Assembly: GCA_029204225.1 (NCBI GenBank)
Contig: CM055100.1
Coordinates: forward strand, 34,278,645 to 34,342,644
From: Diphasiastrum complanatum
Taxonomy: Eukaryota > Streptophyta > Lycopodiopsida > Lycopodiales > Lycopodiaceae
Reading direction: 5' to 3'
Length of the DNA stretch: 64,000 nt
Shown here: positions 38,601 through 47,300 of the stretch, one piece after another
Layout: each line of letters opens with the position of its first letter
Numbering within the stretch: the first letter of the stretch is position 1
The notes under the pieces: model-generated
Databases searched by the model: none
Seen by the model: the letters and a program-made list of their open reading frames with translations, nothing else
What the model was told of the DNA's origin: nothing
Made by a program: the position numbers and the translations under genes

Positions 38601-41600
38601 CTTAGGGTGATTCCTACATCTGATCTCCTTGCACTAGTTATCTAGAAAGAGTCAACTATAGCAATCATAGACTCATAGTTGCCCATGCATTAACTAAAGT
38701 TAGCTATAGCTTCAGTCATGGTGCACTAGGACTCACTATAGTCGTATAAGAGTTAACTCAAGTCTTGTAACCTCCTCTAGGTATCCCTTGACCTAAGGAT
38801 ATACCAAGCGTGAAGGTGGTCTATTACAATTGTTGCTAAGAAAAACCATATGGAGACAACTTTTGAGAATGTTTTAGGAAGTATTGGATTGCATCAAACC
38901 TCAGAAAAGGTCACTTGACATATTGATATACCAAGTATCAAGGTTGTTTGTTACAAATGTTGGTAAGAAAGACGATATGGAGACAACTTTTGAGAATGTT
39001 TTAGAAACTAATGGAATAGTTGAGAATTTAGTTAATATGTTTTCATCCATTTGTTTAACAATAAACATAGATAGCGTCATGAAATAGCTTACTCAAAAAT
39101 GATTAGAACATCCTTACAAAGCTGGAAATTTTTTAACAGAGCAGATGCATGGCAATGAAAAGAATAACATCCTAAGGATAACCTTGTTTGCATAGGCTGC
39201 TGCTGTGGGAGGTCTTCTCTTTCGGTGTGAGATGTGTCCAAATGCTTATTGTGAGGATCACCTTCCAATTGAAGTAAGTCATTTATAACATTGTTATGCA
39301 GAGTCTTTGATGGGTTAACTAAGTTTAGAAAGTGCATACATATAGATATGTAAAAAGCAACATTCAATCAAGTCACGTGTAGTATTTGTGATTTGAATGT
39401 TTTGATAGTTGTGTATTGGATGGATAATTATGTACAAAATAACATTTCTCAATCTAAAGCTAAGTCCATTGTCTCCTTATACCCTGTAAGATTTTGCTAC
39501 TGCTAAGAATCTATTTTGCATAATAATCTAGGGAGTTTTTCCATAAGCTTTCCTTTTAATTTGTTGATCAATGTGATTATCTTCTTTGTATCTTTGCTTT
39601 GACATGACCAAGAAAAATATATAGTGGAAGTTTAAGGAGTTTGCAACTAACTTTTGTGTGACTATAGATTGCAAAAGTGTATAGGCCGAGTAGTGGCAAT
39701 AAAGGATGGTCATGACAAGATTGCAATATATGGGTAGAATTATAAATTGTACGGACCAATACTGATATCGAAGTAGAGTACTTACTTCCTCAAAGCTCAA
39801 AAGGATGTGCAAGATTACTGGACTAAAGCAACACCATACAGGCAATCTATAGTCACGCAACTAACTGTTGTGTGACTATAGATTGCGAAAAATAGGCCGA
39901 GTAGTGGCAATGAAGGATGGTCATGACAAGATTGTGATATATGGGTAGAATTGTAAATCGTATGGACCGATACTGATATCGAAGTAGAGTACTTACTTCC
40001 TCAAAGCTCAAAAGGATGTGCAAGATTACTGGACTAATTGGGAACTCTGCTACGATAAGTAGACCATGTTGTACCAAGAGACAAATAAGAATTAACATGT
40101 ACACAACATCTCCCAATTATCACCTAATATCATGTTGCCAAAAGATTCCATAAAGACTTTGCTACTAGGAGTCGAGCTAGGAACTTGGCTAGTATGCGTG
40201 AAAAGGATTGTGGTGCCACATAACAATAGAAGAATTCGTGCGAGTAAAATGAACGACTTGTCTCCATCAATCATACACATCACATGCTAAGATAACCAAT
40301 GTTGTACCAAAATGGCGTTCTGGGACCTTGCGTTTTGGAATGCAGCGTTCCGGAGCCTCGGAACGTCATAAAAAAAAACACACAGAATTTTTCTAAAAGA
40401 CATGCGAAACCTCATTTTGCAGTGCACTTCAAGAGGAGACGAGGACTTGTTGAGTGAGCAATAGGAGGCCAAATAGCTTGTGTGAGCAATCTATGTGAAG
40501 GCCATGGTGTGGAAGGTGATTGTAGCGCATAGAAGAGGGCAAAAGTTAGTAGGTGGAGATTTGCAGACAAAACAACTTCTTGAAGCTTTTTTTCACCTTT
40601 TTTTCTTTGCTTTGTTTGGAGGCTATAGTAGAGTTGCTAGGGAGAGAGTGATTGCATGGTCCCAAGCTTTTTGTGCATGGGTGGTCACCATGAGCATCCA
40701 TGTAGTTTGGGGTCATGAGGCCCTTTTGCATAGTTTTTTTTCTAGGTGTTGTGTTTAGCGATTTTGGGTATGTCTTAGGTATATTGAGTTTTTGGCCTTT
40801 TTATAGTGTCTTGAGGGTTTCTATTGCCATGCCTATGATGGGATGAGGCTTGTGGGTGGTGAGCATTCCTAACTTTTGCAGCATGACGACAAGGATCATT
40901 TCACATTTTCTTGGTTTGACCAGGTAGATGGGTGGACCATGGGCATTGCCCCATGCATGGAAGTTCCTGCACTTGAGCGAGAGTGCCTTCTGAGCACATA
41001 TGGAGGAGCAACAACTAGTAGGCCCAACATGCTATAGATTGGTGGGCAGCTGGGTTCTATTGGCCTAGGATCAAGGGTGGGCAATAGCTGTGCACCTTCT
41101 AGCATGGGACATCACGGCCTAGTTCATCAATAGCAGGTCCATCACGTTCTCCATTAGCAACAATAGCAGGAACATGGCCATCATGACCTAGTCCATCGAT
41201 AACGGGGCCATCACAGACTTCATCGGCAGAGGCAGCCCATCACGGCCACCATTAGCAATAGCAGTAGGGCCATCATGTATAGGAGAGGTTTTTTTCATCA
41301 AAGCTATCTGAATACAACTCAAAGCACACCAAAGTAGGCTATGAAATATCCACTTTATTGATTTCTCTTCAAAGTACATGGCAAACTATCCAGATAAACA
41401 CATAAGGGCACTGTTGCTAAGTCTCCCCCCAGCCACTTGCTGCATCGATTATGATGAGGAATGCCTCTCTCTAGGCTCACTTATACACAATCCTCAAGCA
41501 CCCACTTAACCTTGACCCTTTCCGAACGTCGACACATGGCGAACCCCATGCACAATTGACACTTGCCACTTGGTAGTACCCTGACACATTGGCAAGCGAG

Positions 41601-44600
41601 TAGGAGGACCGTCCGACCTGTGTCACTCATGCACTGGACCAAGTGTCCCAATGAGCATATGACACGTGTCCTGTTGACGGTCAACTCCTACTTTTTAGAA
41701 GGTCAGTCCAGCAGCCTCTAAATTAAGACCCAGTACCCTATACCAAATATAAGCAGGACAACAAGTTACCAAAAACTTGCTATTTGCATTTTTACAAAAC
41801 ACCACAGGCCGGTGTGAGCCATTAATATTTACAAATTTACAAGTTTGACGTGTTCACACTGAGGCTTATAAGTACATAACAAAAGGAGTCATTTTGGGGA
41901 GGACCTATTGACTGCAGTGGCCCAGGTTTAGCAGACACAACAGTTCTATGGCGGCTACGGGAGGTGTTGAGGAGAGACCACGGGGTGGAGCACACTTACG
42001 TCCTAGAGTTGGCGGGCCACGGTCGCATTCATCTACATAGAATAGGGCAGGTAGATATCAATAGAGCGTAGTGCTTGTAGGGTGGTAGCGGACACACCAT
42101 GAGGCAGCCACTAGACTTACACGCTAGTTTGTTTACAATGGCTGCCTTGCATTTGCCTTGGCTGACACCATTATCTTCCATGACATGATGAGGGGGGTTG
42201 CAGCTTGTGATGCCACTTGGAGCCCCCCCACACGCGATGCTCTTGGTACTCGCCATTCGATAGAGGAGTATGCATGCATCACAAGAAAGCTCAGCTCCAT
42301 ACTAGATGCATGGGCCACATGTGGTTGCTCTATTCTATCGAATGGGTGGATTGATATCAGGTACATGCCTACTGTCAACATCTTGGTTTCATGTTTGTTG
42401 GGCACTGTATTTTTCAGGGGTTTGGGTGCTGCTCTAGCTGGCATGCATATATATGAAGTAGTCATCGAGGTGGGGATGCAACATGTAAACAATGCTGCCA
42501 ATTGTGTGGCTATGGGTGAGCTTTTGAAGAGAGACTATATTGCTATTCAATTGGCCCTATGTGCAGCACATTGCTAGAGTTAACGTTCACATTGTTATTC
42601 CAAATGTTGTCATCTAGGATTGATTAGGATTAGTGGGTCATGCCTGCATGCTAATTCTAGGGGCCTTTACCTATATTTAGTAAAAGTCAAGCTAGACTAT
42701 AGTTAGACAAGTTCGAGATTCTAGCGCTTGATCTATAGATGTGTGTTGGTGCTCTTACCATATATAGAGACATTAATTAGGCAATTGCTTTCACTTTTGC
42801 TTTTGGTATAGACCGAAGTCTATAAGCATGTAGTGTGCCCTAGCTCATTTGCAATGGGACATAGTTGGAGTCTCCATCACTTGTGTTCTCTCTCATGTGT
42901 TTGGCTATTGTTTCATCGCAATAGGAATCTTGTCCGAGGTTACTTGTATGAGCAAGTCGGTTTTCTAACACATGCTACATCGATCTTGTGATGCATGACA
43001 TAGGAGGCCTCTCCTGATTCTCACAATCACATCCAATGCCATCTTCTTGGTCCATTTTGTAACTAGGAAGAAGAGGGCCTCACCATGTGCATGACATATA
43101 GCGCACTGGATTTGAAGAAGCCAACACTCACACGCTTTGCCTACCACTTTGTTGTGTTGGAGTGGTTGCTTCGGGTTCGACTTGCATTGCACCAGATGGC
43201 AGCCAGGCCCGAAGTCCCACAGTGGTATTGTAGCAGCGAACCGATTGGACTTAGGTTCCAGAGGATTGTTCTTGGAAATGATTTCTGGTGATAGCTCGAA
43301 TACCTGCTTAAGGTCCTATAGCCAGTGTACCATGTGCTGCTTTAGGTCCTGCAGCCAGTGTACCATGTGTTGAGGTTGGTGGATCGAGGGGGTCCTGCAC
43401 TCGGCCTCATTTATGAGTTTATGGACATGATTGGGGATACCCTGCAATAGCCATTTTTTGATGAGCGCATGCATATACTTTGGTAACATGTTTTGTGCAT
43501 TCGCTTTGTAGAAGTTTTTAGCATTGTCGAGTTGTTTTTCAGACAACGCAATGATTACTTTTTGGTTTTTGAAGGATGTTAGCTATCTGAGAGAAGTGAA
43601 TGATAGGTGAATTTCTTGCACAAGCCCATACATGCAGTTGCTCATTTGCATCACCCTATGTGGATTACTAGAGCCATACACAGAGACGCCGAGCTTGTGG
43701 ACGAATGGGGAACATACACATAGCATGTGTATCTAGGTTAGGGTTGTCCCCCAATAGGGCTAGTAGCTATCTAATCATTTTGTTTTTAGCACTCGTGTAA
43801 TTGTCAACATTGTGTACCTTTTGACGACTCATTCCTTTCCGAAAATCTGACAATGTCGACTATCTTTGTGCAAGTCATGGCCCCTTGTTGCGCATCATCG
43901 AGAGACAGATCTTGCATTTATGTCACTTGACTCTATGAGTCCGTTGTCCATCTATCATACTCATGTACTTGGCCGTTGGCCCACTTCTTCGTGCTAAATC
44001 CTTACTCTGAAAAAGAACTGCAAAAGAAGGGCAACAGTTCTCCCCAGAATTAATGTGGCCTTCCTCTAGAGGCCCAGTTTGCCCTACAAGTAGAAGTAAC
44101 TATTGGTCCAAGGGTTCAATCTTTTCTAAGACTACCCCTAATTATGCTAAGGAAAATGGTTCCTAGTGTCTTCCATGCAACTATGAGCTTATTATGCAAG
44201 TTTCATATTTTCGTATGAACTGCTTGACAGAAACCAATGCATCATCCAGTTGCTTCAAGTATCTTCCCTTCGCGACAAGATATTACATGGGTGATAGATA
44301 ACTAAGTTTTCATCCAATTTTTATGTCTTCATTCTCAGTCTTGAATGATGGTTTTAGTTGATTCTACAAGTTTCTCTCCTGATTACAAAATTTTGTCAAC
44401 CTGAATGCATCAATCTCCACCACGTTTTCTCTGATCTCCCTTTGCACACTTATTTTCTCCATCGTCCTTGTCGTTGCTGTAACTCATCATTGTGTTGTCA
44501 AATGAATTTGAATGCATACAAAGGTTTATTTCTTCTGGCACTTCTCCCATTCTAACACATCGGCAGGCCGTGATAAAATATAATATGTCTTAACTTTTCT

Positions 44601-46546
44601 TGATCTTCTTGATTTTGGAAGCTTCCTGTATAAAGACCTCAACATGTCAGGGGGTGGGAATCTATCCTAAAGAGTTACATGAACTCAAATTTACCGTTAG
44701 TGGCGATAAGTTGATAACTGCAATAGTAAGTCTTGTTTGAAAGCTTATATCATATTGCAGACATGATTCCCATGCCTCCTGATTCTTGAAATGTTTCTGA
44801 TTCTGTTAAATATAGAACCTATGCAGTTCTATAGATTAATCGGCTTTGTATGAATATCGATGCTTTTGTGAACCAGCGACTTACTCCCAAGAGGTACAGC
44901 ATCATAGGAAATCTTCATACTTCTACTGTTCTAGACATTTATGGAATTAACTTCTGCCATTCATTCTTCATCCTTTGTGTGTTCAAGATAATTGATAATA
45001 ATAATTAGAAAAGTTTGGAGTTAAGGAGCCTGCTTTATTTCTAGTTATTGTACATTTCTCGTTGATGAATTAAGATTCACACTGTTTTCTACTTCTTTTT
45101 TTGTTTTTTTGTTGGTTGTCATTTACTTTTGGCCAATGTCGGCCTACAAAAGTGATTCTGGATTTATTTGAAACCTAGATAGCAAGTTAGGATTGGACCG
45201 ATGAGACCATAAATAATGCTTGTTGGATAACATCTTTTTTACTTTTTTCCTTATATATATCTTTCTTTGTGTACTTTCTACTTCCTGGTTGCAAGCACAT
45301 TTTATTATGAGTTATGTATTCAAGTTGAGTATGTGAATTTGGTCATGTTCCAACCTCACAAAGAGATTCATATCTAGTAAATTGGCCCAAAAGTTCTGAT
45401 CATAATAATTACGATAAATAATTTAATGGTCACTGTCTGCCTTAAGTATGCTGTTTGCTATAAATTATAATGTTGAGTTTGGATGTCTGTTTCATCAAGG
45501 TGCTTGTGATTAGAAATTGATGATAGATTATCAGTTTTAATCAAAATGCCTACAATAATCATGAAAATTTTAATGTAGTGTTATCAGAAAGTGTGAAATC
45601 AGGAAATGTGCAGCTAGTTTTGCATTGAGTATGTCAACCAAGCAATAAGTTTCTTTTAGCTTGAATTATTTTGGGTGACGGCTGTAATGTGGCTCATGTA
45701 ACTTATGTCAGACCTTGCACAAGCCCCCAGCTATCATCAGCAATTTACTTCATATCAAAATACAACCACTGCAAGTCCATTCTGTGTTTGCAGTTGTGAC
45801 AAATAAAAGCCTTAAAGTGTTGGCACAAAGGCTGTGTTGCTTGAAGTGAACTTTTCTGAAGATTTCTTATGTAGGTCTCATAGTGTTGGATCTCTTGGTT
45901 TTGCATTTTGATTCAGAAATTTCTAGTAGCGTTCAACTTTAAAATTTAGAGCTCTTTGTTCAAAGGTGTTTGTGTCTGCTTTTAAGAGAAACTTACTGAA
46001 CTTTCCCTGCAGGCTGAATTGATTGGAAATTGTAGGCGATTTGAGGAACTTGGCCAAGTACATCCCAATCAGGCATGAAGTTTTTCCGACAATCTCAACT
46101 AGACTTTTTCTGATGATTTTTTTCTGTTGTTGTTTATGTTACTGTACCTTTCTTACTAGCAGGTGCTCTTCTGTAATTGATAACAGAATTTTGTGATTAT
46201 GCAGGCACATTATATTCATTGCAGTACCATTTGTCAATCATTTGCAGCAAGTAGCACCCAAGATAATGCCTTGCGACATCCAGATGGTGGAAAGCAGGAC
46301 GTGAAAGTGGAGGAATCTGATGACATAGAACTCGAAAGTACTATAAAAAAAGAGGAGAGAATTTCTGATCATGTTTGCTCCCTGAATGCTCTATCCAAAA
46401 GCTCAAAACAAACCAAAACACAACAATATCAGGGTGTATATGAAGTTACCAGCTCTGCATCACCAAACAAAGGGACTAAACTGCTGACTCCAAAAAAAGA
46501 AACTGAAAACTGGAGTTCATTGCAAATATTAATGCCTGTCAGTTAG
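11310..46546 (+). CDS. SNF2-family chromatin-remodeling ATPase with C-terminal PHD module
   Basis: This is a nuclear DNA-dependent ATPase expected to move or evict nucleosomes. The 28 exons are 11310-11607, 11693-11946, 12203-12272, 12620-12768, 12956-13031, 13222-13322, 13420-13474, 13565-13771, 13886-13956, 14688-14769, 14942-15006, 15261-15336, 15715-15786, 15960-16060, 16185-16260, 18724-18768, 28276-28326, 28466-28549, 30853-30942, 31118-31216, 32606-32668, 34365-34469, 34650-34727, 34817-34882, 35134-35274, 39196-39273, 46013-46072 and 46205-46546. The joins preserve frame without a stop over about 1,017 codons. The order is an acidic Ser/Asp N-region, a SNF2 N-lobe with DEMGLGKT and DEGH, a C-lobe ending in GRVHRIGQ, a linker, and a PHD plus second zinc cluster. 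The ATPase core is closest to ISWI/CHD-like plant remodelers, but no HAND-SANT-SLIDE or chromodomain is seen. I know of no named Arabidopsis counterpart. The start codon is unresolved; exon edges come from GT-AG rules, family continuity and phase. Confidence 0.85.
11693..13771 (+). other. SNF2 ATPase N-lobe exons
   Basis: Seven exons encode the first RecA-like lobe. [12 protein letters not shown] is the Q-motif region. [20 protein letters not shown] (12203-12272) is motif I, the Walker A that binds [23 protein letters not shown] (12620-12768) is motif Ia. [10 protein letters not shown] is motif Ib, [12 protein letters not shown] (spanning 13322/13420) is the Walker B DEGH box, and [20 protein letters not shown] (13565 onward) is motif III. 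All catalytic residues expected in an active SNF2 ATPase are present. The unspliced open frames at 11971, 12349 and 12651 are intron artefacts. Confidence 0.85.
13957..14687 (+). other. Intron without inserted gene
   Basis: This 731-bp intron separates the exons at 13886-13956 and 14688-14769, with donor TG/GTAAGC and acceptor TACGTAG. It is AT-rich and I see no transposon or ORF of note in it. Confidence 0.6.
16261..18723 (+). other. 2.5-kb intron with degenerate repeat
   Basis: The intron separates motif V from the 45-bp exon. A stretch at 17095-17240 resembles 19110-19255 in the next intron, in the same orientation. Open frames at 17240-17764 and 18178-18589 have no recognised similarity. 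Confidence 0.6.
17095..17240 (+). repeat. Dispersed repeat, copy 1 (pairs with 19110-19255)
   Basis: Shared phrases with 19110-19255 include GACTCCATAGG followed by TTGAAGA/TTGGAAGA, GCACATCTTCTTTG/GCATGTCTTCTTTG, and the preceding GGTCCATCC/GTTCCATGC. Similarity is roughly 70% by eye. The right copy precedes LTR-like sequence, so both may be old LTR pieces. Confidence 0.5.
19110..19560 (+). repeat. Degenerate copia LTR-like repeat with PBS-like end
   Basis: The left 150 bp pairs with 17095-17240. Then come a TATA-like CATAAATAGG (about 19325), a pyrimidine-rich leader, and AGTATCAAAGCTC near 19548. The last is a plausible decayed form of the copia primer-binding site TGGTATCAGAGC. No gag follows, so this is a relic at best. 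Confidence 0.4.
19561..22750. other. Gene-free intronic sequence
   Basis: I see only short uninformative open frames (for example 20902-21165 and 21717-21959). No transposon domain, RNA gene or strong repeat was recognised. Confidence 0.4.
22882..23055 (+). repeat. GC-rich minisatellite in the hAT 5' region
   Basis: A unit resembling CTCCTGCTCCTCGCGAC is repeated about eight times with variation. The frame 22709-23071 reads through it as Leu/Ser/Pro repeats and is not a real protein. Its base composition differs strongly from the surrounding AT-rich intron. Confidence 0.7.
23166..23400 (+). repeat. TG microsatellite tracts
   Basis: There are several interrupted (TG)n runs, the longest at about 23227-23254. 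They are separated by phrases like TTTGACAATG and TTTGATAA that recur, so the tract looks like a tandemly expanded unit as well as a simple repeat. Confidence 0.8.
23593..27377 (+). pseudogene. hAT transposase gene with introns (BED, DUF659, dimerisation domains)
   Basis: A BED zinc finger opens at the ATG 23593 ([20 protein letters not shown], then LLRLC). A DUF659 region follows: [19 protein letters not shown] near 24836, then [19 protein letters not shown] and [14 protein letters not shown] at 25196-25335. The middle part is in 25630-25945 and 26060-26270. The hAT C-terminal dimerisation block [13 protein letters not shown]...[20 protein letters not shown] lies at about 26500-26640. An acidic tail (26824-27377) ends at TAG 27377. 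Exon junctions look GT-AG (CAG/GTATTGG and TTGTAG/GTCATC). The tail has an in-frame TGA after ASSS at about 27197, and the segment between BED and DUF659 (24170-24540) is not open in one frame. The family cuts and pastes DNA; this copy looks recently inactivated. Confidence 0.8.
29235..29558 (+). repeat. Two-copy tandem duplication, period 162 bp
   Basis: The phrase TTTAACCACTAGACC at 29245 recurs at 29407 as TTTAACCAGTAGACC. The match continues through ATTTCTATAAATAGAAGCC and CATCTTTAGCAAACACTGGG to CCTAAGCTGTA. Identity is high, suggesting a fairly recent duplication. Confidence 0.85.
29850..30309 (+). pseudogene. Ty3/gypsy protease-region fragment
   Basis: Frame phrases [29 protein letters not shown] and [13 protein letters not shown] match in order the segment at about 4790-5150 (KLGGLKFYV, VVLDISNNAYSYKLLLGRPW, TIDCVNADYC). 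Stops interrupt both, one at the same place after RPWLSNA/RPWLTNA. No active-site Asp or RT is present, so it is a 460-bp pol scrap inside a host intron. Confidence 0.7.
30753..30865 (+). repeat. Tandem duplication of an intron 3' splice site, period 65 bp
   Basis: ATGCTCAATTTATCG...TTTTCTGCAG/GTTGTAAACGA (from 30753, AG at 30786-30787) is followed by ATGCTCAATTTATCG...TTTTCTCCAG/GCTGTAAACGA (from 30818, AG at 30851-30852). The second copy gives the in-frame exon (AVNDGG). The first copy would add 65 bases and run into TAA two codons after the second AG. Confidence 0.8.
32669..34364 (+). other. 1.7-kb intron without inserted gene
   Basis: Lies between KCFK/ and /GIDYRQF. The sequence is AT-rich, with a loose repetition around TCACTTCTCTGGTTG and TCACTTCACTTATTC near 33480-33560. 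Nothing coding is recognised. Confidence 0.6.
37544..38060 (-). mobile_element. Solo LTR of the 50.9-57.1-kb element family (diverged)
   Basis: Aligns end to end with the two LTRs at 50927-51487 and 56521-57067. It begins TGTCATTTGTGAACG and shares AAATCAAGAAACTAGT, TAGAGCATGATCA, CTCCAAAATTAGCAC and CAGCACATGGGCTAA. A minus-strand TATA box (CTATATATAG) lies near 37870. There is no internal element sequence beside it, so it is a solo LTR left after recombination, much older than the LTR pair downstream. Confidence 0.7.
38775..39020 (+). repeat. Two-copy tandem duplication, period about 127 bp
   Basis: ATGGAGACAACTTTTGAGAA occurs at about 38850 and 38977, preceded in both copies by CTTGAC..., ATATACCAAG and TACAA-TGTTG-TAAGAAA. 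The frame 38884-39087 is a by-product of the repeat. Confidence 0.75.
39643..40050 (+). repeat. Two-copy tandem duplication, period 214 bp
   Basis: GCAACTAACTTTTGTGTGAC at 39643 recurs at 39857 as GCAACTAACTGTTGTGTGAC. The match runs through GGCCGAGTAGTGGCAAT and GATATCGAAGTAGAGTAC to GATTACTGGACTAA. The minus-strand frames at 39528-40116 merely read through the repeat; I recognise no protein. Confidence 0.85.
41900..43560 (+). pseudogene. hAT transposase remnant (DUF659 region)
   Basis: The frame 42158-42577 encodes a DUF659-type segment: [12 protein letters not shown], then [19 protein letters not shown], and [18 protein letters not shown], ending AHC. It corresponds piece by piece to the hAT at 24836-25300 ([29 protein letters not shown]). 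Further remnants at 43135-43450 ([14 protein letters not shown], then [20 protein letters not shown] in another frame) match 25630-25900. The intron between the two DUF659 halves in the other copy seems lost or deleted here. A 33-bp tandem duplication (43310/43343) repeats the LQPVYHVL segment. No BED or dimerisation block was recognised, so it is inactive. Confidence 0.7.
43600..46012. other. Gene-free intronic sequence
   Basis: AT-rich intron of the SNF2-PHD gene. No transposon domain, RNA gene or strong repeat was recognised apart from low-complexity T-rich stretches. Confidence 0.45.
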
Positions 46547-47300
46547 GCTCAAGGATCATCTGCCATTCTTCTCTGGATTCTATGGGTGCTAGTCTTGAAG
46601 CAAGGAGAAGTCTGCAATTGTATAACCAACAACTTAAGCCAGTGGGGACGGAGGGTTATTCATGTGGACATCGTGGTGGAGGTTCTTGAATGACAAAGTT
46701 CAAAACTTGAGCTCGCACATGAAGTTCTTGAACCTTCGAGTGGTTCTTGGCGGTTGGGTGCTTTGGTACGCCTTATTTATCTTCTGCATAAGAGCCTAGT
46801 GTTTGTTAACATCACAGGCTTACTCACACCAATTGGAAAGGCCATACTTGTTCAACATTTTGAGTGCTTATCAATGTGGGGTTCTGCAGTTGTCCAATGG
46901 ATCAATTTTCTCAGGGCCTTACATGAAGCTGAATGCGACCTGTATCTAGCATGTATTGTATTCAGTGGATGACTTCAAGCCAGATTTCAGTTGTCTTTCA
47001 TCTAAAAGTCAAATTTTGGACATTCATGAAGTCAAAGTAAAGAAAAACACTACAATGTATCTGTACTTGTGACACTCACTTCCATTTCAAACAAGTGGAA
47101 AAAGAAATCAGTCAATGCATTGCCCTTTATTTTTCTTGCAGGAGTTTACCATGAAAAATGTTACAATGTGATGAATTTTTTCCTTAACACTTCTGCTTTT
47201 AAGTTTATTCAGTATGTTTTTCACGTTGTGTACAGAACTTAAGGCATAATAATTCGACTTGTAACTTTCCCTGGCAAAATAATCCCAAAAAAAAACGTTA
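46547..47300 (+). other. Probable 3' untranslated and flanking region of the SNF2-PHD gene
   Basis: Follows the TAG at 46544-46546. It is moderately AT-rich without a gene. The frame 46754-46972 has no recognisable family. The polyadenylation site could not be pinned down. Confidence 0.4.

Larger units (their letters stand above)
35275..39195 (+). other. 3.9-kb intron with solo LTR and tandem duplication
   Basis: Splits the cysteine-rich module. It contains the solo LTR at 37544-38060 and the 127-bp duplication at 38775-39020. Short open frames (35579-36890) show no family. Confidence 0.7.
39274..46012 (+). other. 6.7-kb intron with tandem duplication and hAT remnant
   Basis: The largest intron of the 3' part, between CEDHLPIE and AELIGNC. 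It contains the duplication at 39643-40050 and the hAT remnant at about 41900-43560. The stretch 43600-46012 is AT-rich and I see no gene in it. Confidence 0.7.
34817..46546 (+). other. PHD and NSD-type cysteine-rich module exons
   Basis: After a basic/acidic linker, ECLVCWDGG...[17 protein letters not shown] (34817-35274) gives a PHD finger. [14 protein letters not shown] starts a second zinc cluster, continuing as [14 protein letters not shown] (39196-39273) and HYIHCSTIC (46205 onward). The spacing resembles the PHD plus C5HCH pairing seen in NSD-type chromatin proteins, where such modules read histone tails; binding here is inference. A polar tail with lysine-rich phrases ends at the TAG at 46544-46546. 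Confidence 0.75.

Noticed and set aside
39528-40116. Overlapping minus-strand frames with repeated hydrophobic phrases
   Set aside because: They read through a 214-bp tandem duplication in an intron. No family is recognisable and the repetition explains the similarity between them.
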